A DNA stretch of 46,438 nt from Rhodospirillales bacterium. GTDB lineage: Bacteria > Pseudomonadota > Alphaproteobacteria > Rhodospirillales > Shumkoniaceae. Under the pieces are notes generated by a model that ran no database searches, was not told where the DNA came from, and worked only from the letters and a program-made list of their open reading frames with translations. Each line of letters opens with the position of its first letter. Position 1 is the first letter of the stretch. Positions 38,710 to 46,438 of the stretch are shown here, piece by piece. The translations under genes and the position numbers were made by a program. The DNA lies in the NCBI GenBank assembly GCA_028281785.1, contig JANQJG010000009.1, positions 1 through 46,438 of the forward strand, given 5' to 3'.

Positions 38710-39792
38710 TCAGCTGGCCAATCGCCGCCCCGAGCCCGCGTCGAACAGGTGGACGGAGTCGAGCGCCGGGCAAATCTTGATGGGTTGTTCGGGCTTGAAG
38801 TCATAACGCTCGGTAAACACCACGCAGACCGGCTCGCCGGCGATCTGGGAGATCACCTCGACCTCGTCGCCGGTCGGCTCAACGACGCCGACATTGATGT
38901 CGATCCCGGCCGAGTCGCTGTCGCCACCGAGGCGAAAATTCTTCGGTCGCACGCCATAGACAACTTCCTGGCCTTCCTGCCCTGGCGCGTTTGTGCCCAA
39001 GGGCAAACGGGTGCCGCCGGCCGCCTCGACCCAGGCCTGACCGTTCTGCCGCGACAAGCGACCGGGAATGAAGTTCATCGCTGGCGAGCCTATGAACCCG
39101 GCGACGAAAAGGTTTTCCGGGAAGTCGTAAAGCTCTGTCGGTCTGCCGATCTGCTCGACGATACCGTCATGCATGACGACGATTCGGTCGGCCATGGTCA
39201 TCGCCTCGACCTGGTCATGCGTGACATAGACGACGGTCGTTCTGAGCTTCTGGTGCAGGGCCTTGATCTCCGCCCGCATCTGCACGCGCAGCTTGGCGTC
39301 CAGGTTGGACAACGGCTCGTCGAACAGAAACACGAGGGGATCGCGGACGATCGCCCGCCCCATGGCCACGCGCTGGCGCTGACCCCCCGAAAGCTGACGG
39401 GGATAGCGCGCCAGATACTCCGTCAGATTGAGAATCTCCGCCGCGCGTTGGACCCGAGACTGCATCTCCTCTTTCGGCGCCTTGGCCAGCTTGAGGCTGA
39501 AGGCCATGTTGTCGAAGACGGTCATATGCGGATAGAGGGCATAATTCTGGAAGACCATCGCGACGTCGCGATCCTTGGGAGGCAGGTTGTTGACCTGTCG
39601 GCCGCCGATCAGAATCGTGCCCTTGGAGATCTCCTCGAGCCCCGCGATCATGCGGAGCAGCGTCGATTTCCCGCAGCCTGACGGACCGACCAGGACGACG
39701 AATTCCTCGTCGGTGATATCGACGCTTACGCCATGCAGAACTTGCGTGGAGCCAAAGGATTTGAAGACATTTTGGATGTCGACGGATGCCAT
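38710..39792 (-). CDS. ABC transporter ATP-binding protein (MalK/UgpC type)
   Basis: A 360-residue ATPase of the CUT1 class. Walker A is VGPSGCGKSTLLRM near residue 36, the signature is RQLSGGQRQRVAMGRAIVRD near residue 132, Walker B is VFLFDEPLSNLDAKL near residue 154, and the switch His lies in VYVTHDQVEAM near residue 188. The C-terminal 120 residues are the MalK-type regulatory OB domain (from about residue 240), with GVRPKNFRLG. First gene of the ABC operon on the minus strand, placed ahead of the binding protein. Confidence 0.95.
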   Translation of the reverse strand: MASVDIQNVFKSFGSTQVLHGVSVDITDEEFVVLVGPSGCGKSTLLRMIAGLEEISKGTILIGGRQVNNLPPKDRDVAMVFQNYALYPHMTVFDNMAFSLKLAKAPKEEMQSRVQRAAEILNLTEYLARYPRQLSGGQRQRVAMGRAIVRDPLVFLFDEPLSNLDAKLRVQMRAEIKALHQKLRTTVVYVTHDQVEAMTMADRIVVMHDGIVEQIGRPTELYDFPENLFVAGFIGSPAMNFIPGRLSRQNGQAWVEAAGGTRLPLGTNAPGQEGQEVVYGVRPKNFRLGGDSDSAGIDINVGVVEPTGDEVEVISQIAGEPVCVVFTERYDFKPEQPIKICPALDSVHLFDAGSGRRLAS

Positions 39793-40292
39793 GCCGCGCT
39801 CGACTCTCCCTGTATCGCCATTCGGCGGTTCTGGTTCTTCTTAGGTTCGTATTTCGCATTCTCTCTACAACAGATTCTCCGTCGGGCCAAGCCCATTCCC
39901 GAGCGGGGAGGGCCGTCGGCGCAATGAAAGAAGCGAAACGGTCGTTACCGCGAATGGAAGGAAATCGCGATCGGCCTATCGTCGCTTTATTCTTGCGCCA
40001 AACGCGCGAAGCATGGTCTCGAGACAACCTGCCAGCGGAAACGTGCGATTCGCGCATCTCGGACCGCTGTACTTTCGCTCCGCTTTCCCCTGTGAGCGTC
40101 CAGCCGGATCCGGGAAGCCCCAGTTGAAACGCCCCTTGGCTACTCTAATCTTAAAGCGGATCGGCGATGCCGTAGGCCAGTTGGGCGCAGGCGTGCCGCC
40201 GGGTCGCCCGCAGACCGCTTTTCGTCCATTCGGTTCAGGATTTGCCGTCTGCGTCTTCTGCCGCGCCCACATCCGGTTTCAGGAAAAAGACG
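39793..40292. other. Long divergent intergenic region
   Basis: About 500 bases separate the ABC operon and the efflux operon. No credible gene, terminator or palindrome was found. Both operons must start here, and an AT-richer patch (39838-39875) near the ATPase start and CTACTCTAATCTTAAAG (about 40140-40156) on the efflux side are the likeliest promoter areas, but I cannot name hexamers with confidence. No divergent repressor gene (TetR or MarR type) accompanies the efflux genes. Confidence 0.4.
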
Positions 40293-41495
40293 ATGATGTC
40301 GACTCTGTCCCGACATGCCTTCGATGACCTCGCTCTCTCCGGAAGGGCGGTTTCTCCGGCCGCCTTCGTGGCGTTGGCTATTTCAGTGCTGCTGCTCTCC
40401 GGCTGCGGGGACGAGCAAGCCGAAGCCAACGCACCGGCCCCGCCGCCGCCGCAGGTCACGGTCGCCAATCCGGTGGTCAAGCCCATAAGGGAGGACGACG
40501 AGTTCGTCGGCCGCTTCGACGCGGTCAGCGAGGTCGAGCTGCGGGCTCGGGTCGGTGGCTACCTCGAGAACATTTCGTTCGAGGACGGGCAGATCGTCCA
40601 GGAGGGCGCCTTGCTGTTCACCATCGATCCGCGGCCCTTCGAAACCACCCTCGGCCAAGCCCAGGCGGAGCTTGACAGCGCCAGGGCCGAGGAGAGTTTC
40701 ACGCGCCGCGAGCTGGCACGCGCCGAGCAGCTGGTCACCCGCGGCAACATCTCGCGGCAGGTCGTGGACGAGCGGAGAGAGGGCTTCCTCTCCGCCCAGG
40801 CGCGGGTCGCGGCGGCCGAGGCCGCGCTCGAGCGCGCCCGCCTCGACCTCGAATACACCCAGATCCGGGCTCCGATCACCGGACGGATCGACCGGAACTA
40901 CGTCTCCGAGGGCAATCTGGTCGAGGCAAACGACACGGTGCTGACCACGATCGTCAGTACCGACCCCGTCTATTTCTACTTCGACATCGACGAACGTTCC
41001 TTCCTGGCCTATGCACGCGACGCCCGCGCACGCGGCGCCAACCTGCAGGAGGGCAGCGGCGGCCTGGCGGTGGTTGTTCGACTGGCGGATTCGCGCGAGC
41101 AGCCGTTCGAGGGCCGGCTGGATTTCTCGGAAAATCGTCTGGATCCGGACAGTGGAACCATGCGGGTGCGCGCCGTGGTACCGAACCCGGACCTGGTGCT
41201 GCAGCCGGGCCTGTTCGGACGGGTAAACGTGCCCGGCTCGCTGCCCTATGAGGGCATTCTGTTGCCCGACGAGGCGATCGCCAGCGACCAGAACCGGCGC
41301 GTCGTCTATGTCGTGAACGAGGAAGGAAGGGTCTCAACCAAAGAGATACGACCCGGCCCACGCATCGACGGCTATCGCGTGATCCGGGAGGGGCTGACCG
41401 GCGAGGAGACGATCGTGGTCAACGGCCTGCTGCGGGTTCGCCCGGGCATCACCGTCGCGCCGCAGATGGTCGAGCTGCCGCCGGTCGCAGAGTAA
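40293..41495 (+). CDS. RND efflux periplasmic adaptor (membrane fusion protein)
   Basis: A 400-residue adaptor of the AcrA/MexA type. The start at 40293 (tandem ATG after AGGAAAA) leads to a lipoprotein signal with lipobox LLLSGCG, so the protein is lipid-anchored at the inner membrane. Domains in order: beta barrel and lipoyl (ELRARVGGYLENISFEDGQI near residue 79), a helical hairpin (about residues 115-190, rich in Glu/Ala/Arg, ARAEESFTRRELARAEQLV), the second lipoyl half (LEYTQIRAPITGRIDRNYVS), and the beta barrel and proximal domain to the C-terminus. It is nine bases upstream of its pump gene; no TolC-type channel gene is present. Confidence 0.95.
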   Translation: MMSTLSRHAFDDLALSGRAVSPAAFVALAISVLLLSGCGDEQAEANAPAPPPPQVTVANPVVKPIREDDEFVGRFDAVSEVELRARVGGYLENISFEDGQIVQEGALLFTIDPRPFETTLGQAQAELDSARAEESFTRRELARAEQLVTRGNISRQVVDERREGFLSAQARVAAAEAALERARLDLEYTQIRAPITGRIDRNYVSEGNLVEANDTVLTTIVSTDPVYFYFDIDERSFLAYARDARARGANLQEGSGGLAVVVRLADSREQPFEGRLDFSENRLDPDSGTMRVRAVVPNPDLVLQPGLFGRVNVPGSLPYEGILLPDEAIASDQNRRVVYVVNEEGRVSTKEIRPGPRIDGYRVIREGLTGEETIVVNGLLRVRPGITVAPQMVELPPVAE

Positions 41496-41504
41496 CCCCC
41501 CGCC

Positions 41505-44500
41505 ATGCGCTTTGCCCATTTCTTCGTCGACCGCCCGATCTTCGCCACGGTTCTGTCCCTGATCCTGCTGATCATGGGCGGCATCGCCTTTGTGCAGTTG
41601 CCGATCTCCCAGTATCCGGAGATCGCCCCGCCGACCATCGTGGTGAACACCAACTATCCCGGCGCCAATGCCGAGACCGTGGCCGAGACGGTCGCGACGC
41701 CGCTCGAGCAGGAGATCAACGGCGTCGAGAACATGATCTACATGTCCTCCTACTCGACCAGCGACGGGAACGCGCAGATCACCGTCACCTTCGCGCTGGG
41801 CACCGACCTCGATCAGGCGCAGGTGCTGGTCCAGAACCGCGTGGCCGCGGCGGAGCCGCGCCTGCCCGAGGAGGTCAGACGCCAGGGAGTGACCACCCGG
41901 AAGTCGTCGCCCGACCTGATGATGGTCGTGCACATGCTCTCGCCGGACGAGACCTACGACCAGCTTTATGTCTCCAACTACGCGCGCACGCGTGTGCGCG
42001 ATCAGCTGGTTCGGTTGGGTGGCATCGGCGACGTCCGGCTGTTCGGCGAGCGCGAGTTCTCGATCCGCGTGTGGCTCGATCCCGACAAGCTTGCCGCCTA
42101 TGAGCTGACGGCCGGCGACGTGGTCGAGGCGCTGCGCGAGCAGAACGTGCAGGTCTCGGGCGGCGCGATCGGGGCGCCCCCGTCCCCCGCCGGGACGCCT
42201 TTCCAGGTGACGGTCTCCACCCAGGGGCGCCTCGCCGACCCGCGGGACTTTCGCCGCATCATCGTCAAGTCCACCGATGACGGCCGCATCGTCCGCGTCT
42301 GGGACGTGGCCCGGGTCGAGCTGGGCGCGCGGGACTACGTCACCAACAGCTACCTGAACGGCAAGCCCGCGGTCGCGCTTGGCGTCTTTCAGCGGCCCGG
42401 CACCAACGCGCTGGAGACCGCCGATCAAATTCAGGCGGTCATGGAGCGAGCCGCCCGGGACTTTCCGCCGGGCCTCGACTATCAGATCATCTACAACCCG
42501 ACAGAGTTCATCTCGGAGTCGATCGACGCGGTCTACATGACGATTTTCGAGGCGTTGCTGCTGGTCGTGCTGGTGATCCTGGTCTTCCTGCAGTCTTGGC
42601 GCACGGCCTTGATTCCGATCGCCGCGATACCGGTCTCTCTGATCGGCACCTTCCTGGTCATGGCGGCCATGGGCTTCTCGATCAACATGCTGACCCTGTT
42701 CGGCATGGTCCTGGCGATCGGCATTGTCGTCGACGACGCCATTCTGGTGGTGGAGAACGTCGAGCGGAACATCCGCGAAGGCCTCTCGCCAAAAGAGGCG
42801 GCTCACAAAACCATGGACGAGGTGGGCACGGCGATCATCGCGACCATGCTGGTGCTGTTCGCCGTTTTCGTGCCGGTGGCCTTCATCCCTGGCATCAGTG
42901 GCCAGTTCTATCAGCAGTTCGCGGTGACCATCACGGCCTCGACCGCGATCTCCGTCCTCAATTCGCTGACCCTCTCGCCGGCGTTGTCGGCCTTGCTGCT
43001 GAAGCCCCACGACGCGCCGCGGCCGAGATTCCTTCCGGCGCGCATCGTCGCCTGGGCCGGCGACCGCTTCAATGCCGGCTTCTACCGGGTGAGCGACGGC
43101 TATGCCGTCGCGGTGCGCGGACTGGTCGGACGCAAGGTCATGCGGCTGTCCATGCTGATGATCTTCGCCGGACTGCTATACGGGACCTATAGCGCGGTCC
43201 AGGCGGTGCCTCGCGGCTTCATCCCCGACCTCGACCAGGGGTACGCGATCGTCGTTGTGCAGCTGCCCGACGGTGCCTCCCTGAACCGCACCGACGATGT
43301 GGTTCTGCGCGCCACCGAGATCGTGCGCGACACGCCCGGCGTTCTCAACGCCGTGGGCTTTGCCGGCTTCTCGGGCGCCACCTTCACCAATGCCACCAAC
43401 TCCGGCGTGATCTTCGCCACCTTCGCCCCGTTCGAGGAGCGCCTGGTCACGGGTCAGCCGGCCGGCGCCATCATTGGCGAGCTGTTCGGCCGGCTGCAGC
43501 AGATCCAGGAGGCCTTCATCATCGCCATCCCGCCGCCACCCGTGCGCGGGATCGGCACCGCCGGCGGCTTCAAGATGCAGCTGCAGGAACTGCGGACAGC
43601 GGATATGCGCCGCGTGCTTGACGCCGCCTACACGATGATGGGTCGGGCCAATCAGGATCCGAGCCTGATCGGCGTGTTCACGACCTTCAGCGCCTCCAGC
43701 CCGCAGATCTTTCTGGAGATCGACCGCGTGCGGGCACAGATGCTGAACGTGCCGATCGACGCCATCTTCGAGGCGCTGTCGGTCAACCTGGGGACCACCT
43801 ATGTCAACGACTTCAACGCCTTCGGGCGCGTCTACCAGGTCCGCGCCCAGGCCGACACGCCCCACCGCCTGGACGTGGCGGACATCGGGCAGCTGAAGGT
43901 GCGGTCGGCGAACGGCGCGTTCGTGCCGCTCGGCACCCTGGCCGACGCGCAGCTGCGCTCGGGGCCCGACCTTGTGCAGCGCTACAACCTCTACACCTCG
44001 GTTCCCGTGCAGGGCTCGGCCGCGCCCGGCGTGTCCTCGGGCGACGCGCTGGCGATCATGGAGGATTTGGCGGAGGACGTGCTGCCGGACGGCATGAGCT
44101 ATGAATGGACCGATCTGTCCTATCAGGAAAAGCAGACCGGCAACCTGGCCATCTTCATCTTCGCGCTGTCGGTCCTGTTCGTCTTCCTGGTGCTGGCCGC
44201 CCAGTACGAAAGCTGGGTCCTGCCGTTCGCGATCATCCTGATCGTGCCGATGTCGGTTCTCTCGGCAATGATCGGAATCATGACCCGCGGCATGGACAAC
44301 AACATCCTGACCCAGGTGGGGTTGGTGGTGCTGATCGCCCTGGCGGCGAAGAACGCGATCCTGATCGTCGAATTCGCCCGCCAAAACGAGGAGCGTGGCC
44401 GCGCGGTCGTCGACGCCGCCGTCGAGGCCTGCCGCACGCGCCTGCGCCCCATCCTGATGACTGCTTTCGCCTTCATCCTCGGCGTGGTCCCGCTGATGGT

Positions 44501-44687
44501 CGCCACCGGCCCCGGCGCGGAGATGCGCCAGGCGCTGGGGACGGCGGTCTTCTCCGGCATGCTGGGGGTGACGATGTTCGGCCTGTTGCTGACCCCGGTC
44601 TTCTATGTCGTCCTGCGGCTGGTGTTCCGCCGCCGCGGACAGGCCGCCACGGCGCCGGCTCGGCAAGCCTTGGAGCCGGGCGAGTAG
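41505..44687 (+). CDS. RND multidrug efflux pump (AcrB/MexB, HAE1 type)
   Basis: A 1060-residue inner-membrane proton antiporter. Twelve hydrophobic segments in two halves are separated by large periplasmic loops. Proton relay residues are in IGIVVDDAILVVENVERNIR (adjacent aspartates of TM4) and LIALAAKNAILIVEFARQNE (Lys of TM10). SQYPEIAPPTIVVNTNYPGA near residue 36 is the first porter subdomain and PVAFIPGISGQFYQQFAVTI is typical of HAE1. It exports hydrophobic or amphipathic compounds with the adaptor encoded upstream and an outer-membrane channel from elsewhere. No regulator is adjacent. Substrates cannot be predicted. Confidence 0.97.
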   Translation: MRFAHFFVDRPIFATVLSLILLIMGGIAFVQLPISQYPEIAPPTIVVNTNYPGANAETVAETVATPLEQEINGVENMIYMSSYSTSDGNAQITVTFALGTDLDQAQVLVQNRVAAAEPRLPEEVRRQGVTTRKSSPDLMMVVHMLSPDETYDQLYVSNYARTRVRDQLVRLGGIGDVRLFGEREFSIRVWLDPDKLAAYELTAGDVVEALREQNVQVSGGAIGAPPSPAGTPFQVTVSTQGRLADPRDFRRIIVKSTDDGRIVRVWDVARVELGARDYVTNSYLNGKPAVALGVFQRPGTNALETADQIQAVMERAARDFPPGLDYQIIYNPTEFISESIDAVYMTIFEALLLVVLVILVFLQSWRTALIPIAAIPVSLIGTFLVMAAMGFSINMLTLFGMVLAIGIVVDDAILVVENVERNIREGLSPKEAAHKTMDEVGTAIIATMLVLFAVFVPVAFIPGISGQFYQQFAVTITASTAISVLNSLTLSPALSALLLKPHDAPRPRFLPARIVAWAGDRFNAGFYRVSDGYAVAVRGLVGRKVMRLSMLMIFAGLLYGTYSAVQAVPRGFIPDLDQGYAIVVVQLPDGASLNRTDDVVLRATEIVRDTPGVLNAVGFAGFSGATFTNATNSGVIFATFAPFEERLVTGQPAGAIIGELFGRLQQIQEAFIIAIPPPPVRGIGTAGGFKMQLQELRTADMRRVLDAAYTMMGRANQDPSLIGVFTTFSASSPQIFLEIDRVRAQMLNVPIDAIFEALSVNLGTTYVNDFNAFGRVYQVRAQADTPHRLDVADIGQLKVRSANGAFVPLGTLADAQLRSGPDLVQRYNLYTSVPVQGSAAPGVSSGDALAIMEDLAEDVLPDGMSYEWTDLSYQEKQTGNLAIFIFALSVLFVFLVLAAQYESWVLPFAIILIVPMSVLSAMIGIMTRGMDNNILTQVGLVVLIALAAKNAILIVEFARQNEERGRAVVDAAVEACRTRLRPILMTAFAFILGVVPLMVATGPGAEMRQALGTAVFSGMLGVTMFGLLLTPVFYVVLRLVFRRRGQAATAPARQALEPGE

Positions 44688-44731
44688 GGGATCGGCATGA
44701 CCGCCATTGAGCCGGGAATTGGGGAGAGGCG

Positions 44732-45592
44732 CTAACGCCCGAGGGCCGAGGAGGCGGACGCCCCGGCCCCACCCTCGGCAGCGGGCACCGGCGTGTAGGT
44801 TCCCCGTTGACCGGGGATGGGCTTGAAGCGGTCGGAAATGCCGAGCACGGTCTCGGCCCCGCCAAGGAAAAGCACGCCGTCCTCGGGCATGATGCCGCCG
44901 ATTCCCTCCAGCACCTTCGCCTTCGTCGACGCATCGAAATAGATGAGGACATTGCGGCAGAAGACGACATCGAAGTTACCCAGCGGACGCAGGTCCTTGA
45001 GAAGGTTGAATTCGCGGAATTGGACCATGGCCCTGAGCGCCGCGTCGATCTGCCACAGATCACCCTGCTTCTGAAAATACTTGACCAAAAGCTGGATAGG
45101 CAGGCCGCGCTGAACCTCGAACTGCGAGTACATGCCCGCCTTGGCCTTGTCCAGCATTTCGGTCGAAATGTCGGTAGCGATGATTTCCGTACGCCAACCG
45201 GCGAGGCGCGCCGATTCCTCCTTGAGGATCATCGCCAGGGAATACGGCTCCTGACCGCTGGAGCTGGCCGCGCACCAGATCCGGAACGACTTCCGAGCGG
45301 CACGCGCCTCGATCAGCTGCGGCAGGATGGTCTCGCGGAAAAGGTCGAAGGGTTTGGTATCGCGAAAGAAGAAGGATTCGTTGATCGTCATCGCCTCGGT
45401 CGCGTCGCGCAACAGGGACGCGTCGCGGTTGGCGCGCAGCGCCGCCGCCAGATCATCAAGCCCCTTCATCCCATTGCGGCGCGCGAGCGGCATCAGGCGG
45501 CTCTCGAGGAGGTAAGCCTTTTCAGGGGTAAGGACCAAGCCCGAGCGTTCCTTGAAGAAACGGCTGAAAAAATCGAAGTCTTCCGGTTTCAT
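44732..45592 (-). CDS. cheR: Chemotaxis protein methyltransferase
   Basis: A 286-residue CheR. The N-terminal helical domain is near residues 1-75 (FFSRFFKERSGLVLTPEKAY). The SAM-binding domain has SFRIWCAASSSGQEPYSLAM near residue 100, IATDISTEMLDKAKAGMYSQ near residue 138 and FDVVFCRNVLIYFDASTKAK near residue 208. It methylates glutamates on chemoreceptors in the cytoplasm. The C-terminal tail past residue 255 is alanine/glycine-rich. Its ATG overlaps the cheB stop by four bases (ATGA, 45592-45589), so the two opposing adaptation enzymes are translationally coupled. Confidence 0.96.
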   Translation of the reverse strand: MKPEDFDFFSRFFKERSGLVLTPEKAYLLESRLMPLARRNGMKGLDDLAAALRANRDASLLRDATEAMTINESFFFRDTKPFDLFRETILPQLIEARAARKSFRIWCAASSSGQEPYSLAMILKEESARLAGWRTEIIATDISTEMLDKAKAGMYSQFEVQRGLPIQLLVKYFQKQGDLWQIDAALRAMVQFREFNLLKDLRPLGNFDVVFCRNVLIYFDASTKAKVLEGIGGIMPEDGVLFLGGAETVLGISDRFKPIPGQRGTYTPVPAAEGGAGASASSALGR

Positions 45593-46438
45593 CCGCTCGC
45601 GACACCTATTTTTTTAACGATGAAAGGGGCGATCCGATCGAGAGGCAGAACCGCGCAGCATAGCCCGGCTGTCGCGACGGCACCCGGCATTCCCCAGACG
45701 ACACTGCTCCGTTCGTCCTGCGCGACAAGATCTCCTCCAGCAGCGACCACCGCCTTGGCCCCCTCCAGACCATCCGAACCCATCCCCGTCAGGATGGCGG
45801 CGAGCGCGCGCGGCCCGTAGATCCGGGCGACGCTCTTCAGCATCGGATCCACCGACGGACGGCAGAAGTTTTCGGGCGGTGCTTGGGTCAAACGGGTCAG
45901 CCGCCTGGTGCCCTTCGCCTCTATGACGAGGTGGAAATCGCCGGGTGCGACGTAGACCCGGCCCGGCTCGATGGCCGCCCCATCCTCGGCTTCCGTGCAG
46001 GGCCAGCCCGTAACGCGGCGTATGTGGTCGGCCAGAACCGCCGTAAAGGTGGCAGGCATGTGCTGGGTGATGACAATGGGAATCCGCATGTTCGACGGGA
46101 TCGCCTTGAAAAGAGCGAGCAACGCCTGTGGCCCGCCCGTCGAACTGCCAATCGCGAGGATGTCGGGGCGCTGGGTTCCCTCTTTGCGAAGGGTAATGGG
46201 AGCCGCGGGGCGTGGCGCCATCGGGCGCGCCACGGGTGCCTTCGCCGCTGTCCGCGGCCTCTCCCGCGAACGTCCCTCGCCAAAGGTCCGCACTTTCTCC
46301 AGCAGCTCCCGGCGGAAATCCGCCCCGCCGCTGATGTCCCGGGAAGCCGAAGGTTTGGGAATATAGTCGGCTGCGCCCAACTCCAACGCCCGGATGCTCA
46401 CCTCGGCGTTCCTGAGCGTAAGCGTTGACGCCATGATG
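45589..46438 (-). CDS. cheB: Chemotaxis response regulator methylesterase, partial
   Basis: The gene continues beyond the window; about 280 residues are visible. The remaining receiver part (STLTLRNAEVSIRALELGAA, DYIPKPSAS) is the end of the CheY-like domain, followed by an Ala/Pro/Arg-rich linker (about visible residues 55-85). The methylesterase domain starts at DILAIGSSTGGPQALLALFK with the catalytic Ser, then ITQHMPATFTAVLADHIRRV with the His, and ILTGMGSDGLEGAKAVVAAG with the Asp. It removes methyl groups from chemoreceptors when phosphorylated. It precedes cheR and overlaps it by four bases. Confidence 0.95.
   Translation of the reverse strand, partial: IMASTLTLRNAEVSIRALELGAADYIPKPSASRDISGGADFRRELLEKVRTFGEGRSRERPRTAAKAPVARPMAPRPAAPITLRKEGTQRPDILAIGSSTGGPQALLALFKAIPSNMRIPIVITQHMPATFTAVLADHIRRVTGWPCTEAEDGAAIEPGRVYVAPGDFHLVIEAKGTRRLTRLTQAPPENFCRPSVDPMLKSVARIYGPRALAAILTGMGSDGLEGAKAVVAAGGDLVAQDERSSVVWGMPGAVATAGLCCAVLPLDRIAPFIVKKIGVASG

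Noticed and set aside
37080-38780. 566-codon plus-strand frame opposite the ABC binding protein
   Set aside because: Antisense of a well-supported Tat-exported binding protein and of the intercistronic terminator.
41334-44666. Two large minus-strand frames opposite the RND pump
   Set aside because: Pump and adaptor are unambiguous; the antisense frames are Gln/His/Asp-rich without domains.
1-46438. tRNA, rRNA, CRISPR arrays, prophage or plasmid origin
   Set aside because: No cloverleaf-like segment, rRNA core motif, regularly spaced repeat, phage structural gene or replication gene was seen in the window.

Overview
The window reads as a GC-rich chromosomal segment of an alphaproteobacterium, most likely Rhodospirillales-like. 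This is inferred from two complete tripartite tricarboxylate transporter (TTT) operons, a DinB with an N-terminal zinc ribbon, a CtrA-type site (TTAA-N7-TTAAC), dispersed palindromic repeats typical of the class, and a fragment of a small ORF that I recall as alphaproteobacterial. No rRNA, tRNA or CRISPR was seen, so the genus cannot be fixed.

Layout. 1-2.8 kb: remnant of a small conserved ORF, a lipoprotein, a DUF1330 protein, an AsmA-like anchored protein, and a bacteriohemerythrin behind an FNR/FixK-like box. 2.9-8.8 kb: a catabolic module with tctCBA on the minus strand, divergent from an RraA-like aldolase/decarboxylase and an Ldh2-family dehydrogenase, closed by a GntR/FCD regulator. 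9.0-11.5 kb: an intact 2436-bp IS1595-family element with 25-bp terminal inverted repeats and an 8-bp target duplication, inserted in the T-tract of a terminator. Behind the transposase it carries a translationally coupled cargo operon: an unknown 247-aa protein, a PIN-domain protein and a 51-aa protein. 11.5-14.4 kb: a multi-pass membrane protein, a secreted di-heme cytochrome c peroxidase, and a composite palindromic repeat. 14.4-20 kb: a LysR regulator divergent from a second TTT operon (tctC-tctB-tctA) that ends with a formylglycine sulfatase.

20-25 kb: chorismate mutase, a tiny membrane protein, MtnA, a BAAT-type hydrolase, adenosine deaminase and a phosphoribosyltransferase, suggesting purine nucleoside and methylthioadenosine salvage. 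25.3-31.7 kb: a lipoprotein hydrolase, a cluster of palindromes including a MITE-like unit, a Crp/Fnr regulator divergent from hcp with a perfect TTG-N8-CAA palindrome between them, a small gene behind a CtrA-type site and a sigma70-like promoter, DNA polymerase IV, and a beta-carbonic-anhydrase-fold enzyme. 31.9-33.6 kb: a type III polyketide synthase overlapping an isoprenylcysteine-methyltransferase-family gene, the arrangement known for methylated alkylpyrones.

33.8-39.8 kb: a minus-strand carbohydrate/polyol ABC operon (ATPase, Tat-type binding protein, intercistronic terminator, two permeases, a truncated 3-hydroxyisobutyrate-dehydrogenase-like gene, a zinc dehydrogenase). 40.3-44.7 kb: an RND efflux adaptor and pump. 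44.7 kb to the end: cheR overlapping cheB, with cheB running off the window.

The window is a mosaic of uptake-plus-catabolism islands and stress or redox functions (hemerythrin, peroxidase, Hcp). The least explained parts are the IS cargo operon, the TTT-sulfatase operon, the PKS-methyltransferase pair and the small CtrA-box gene.
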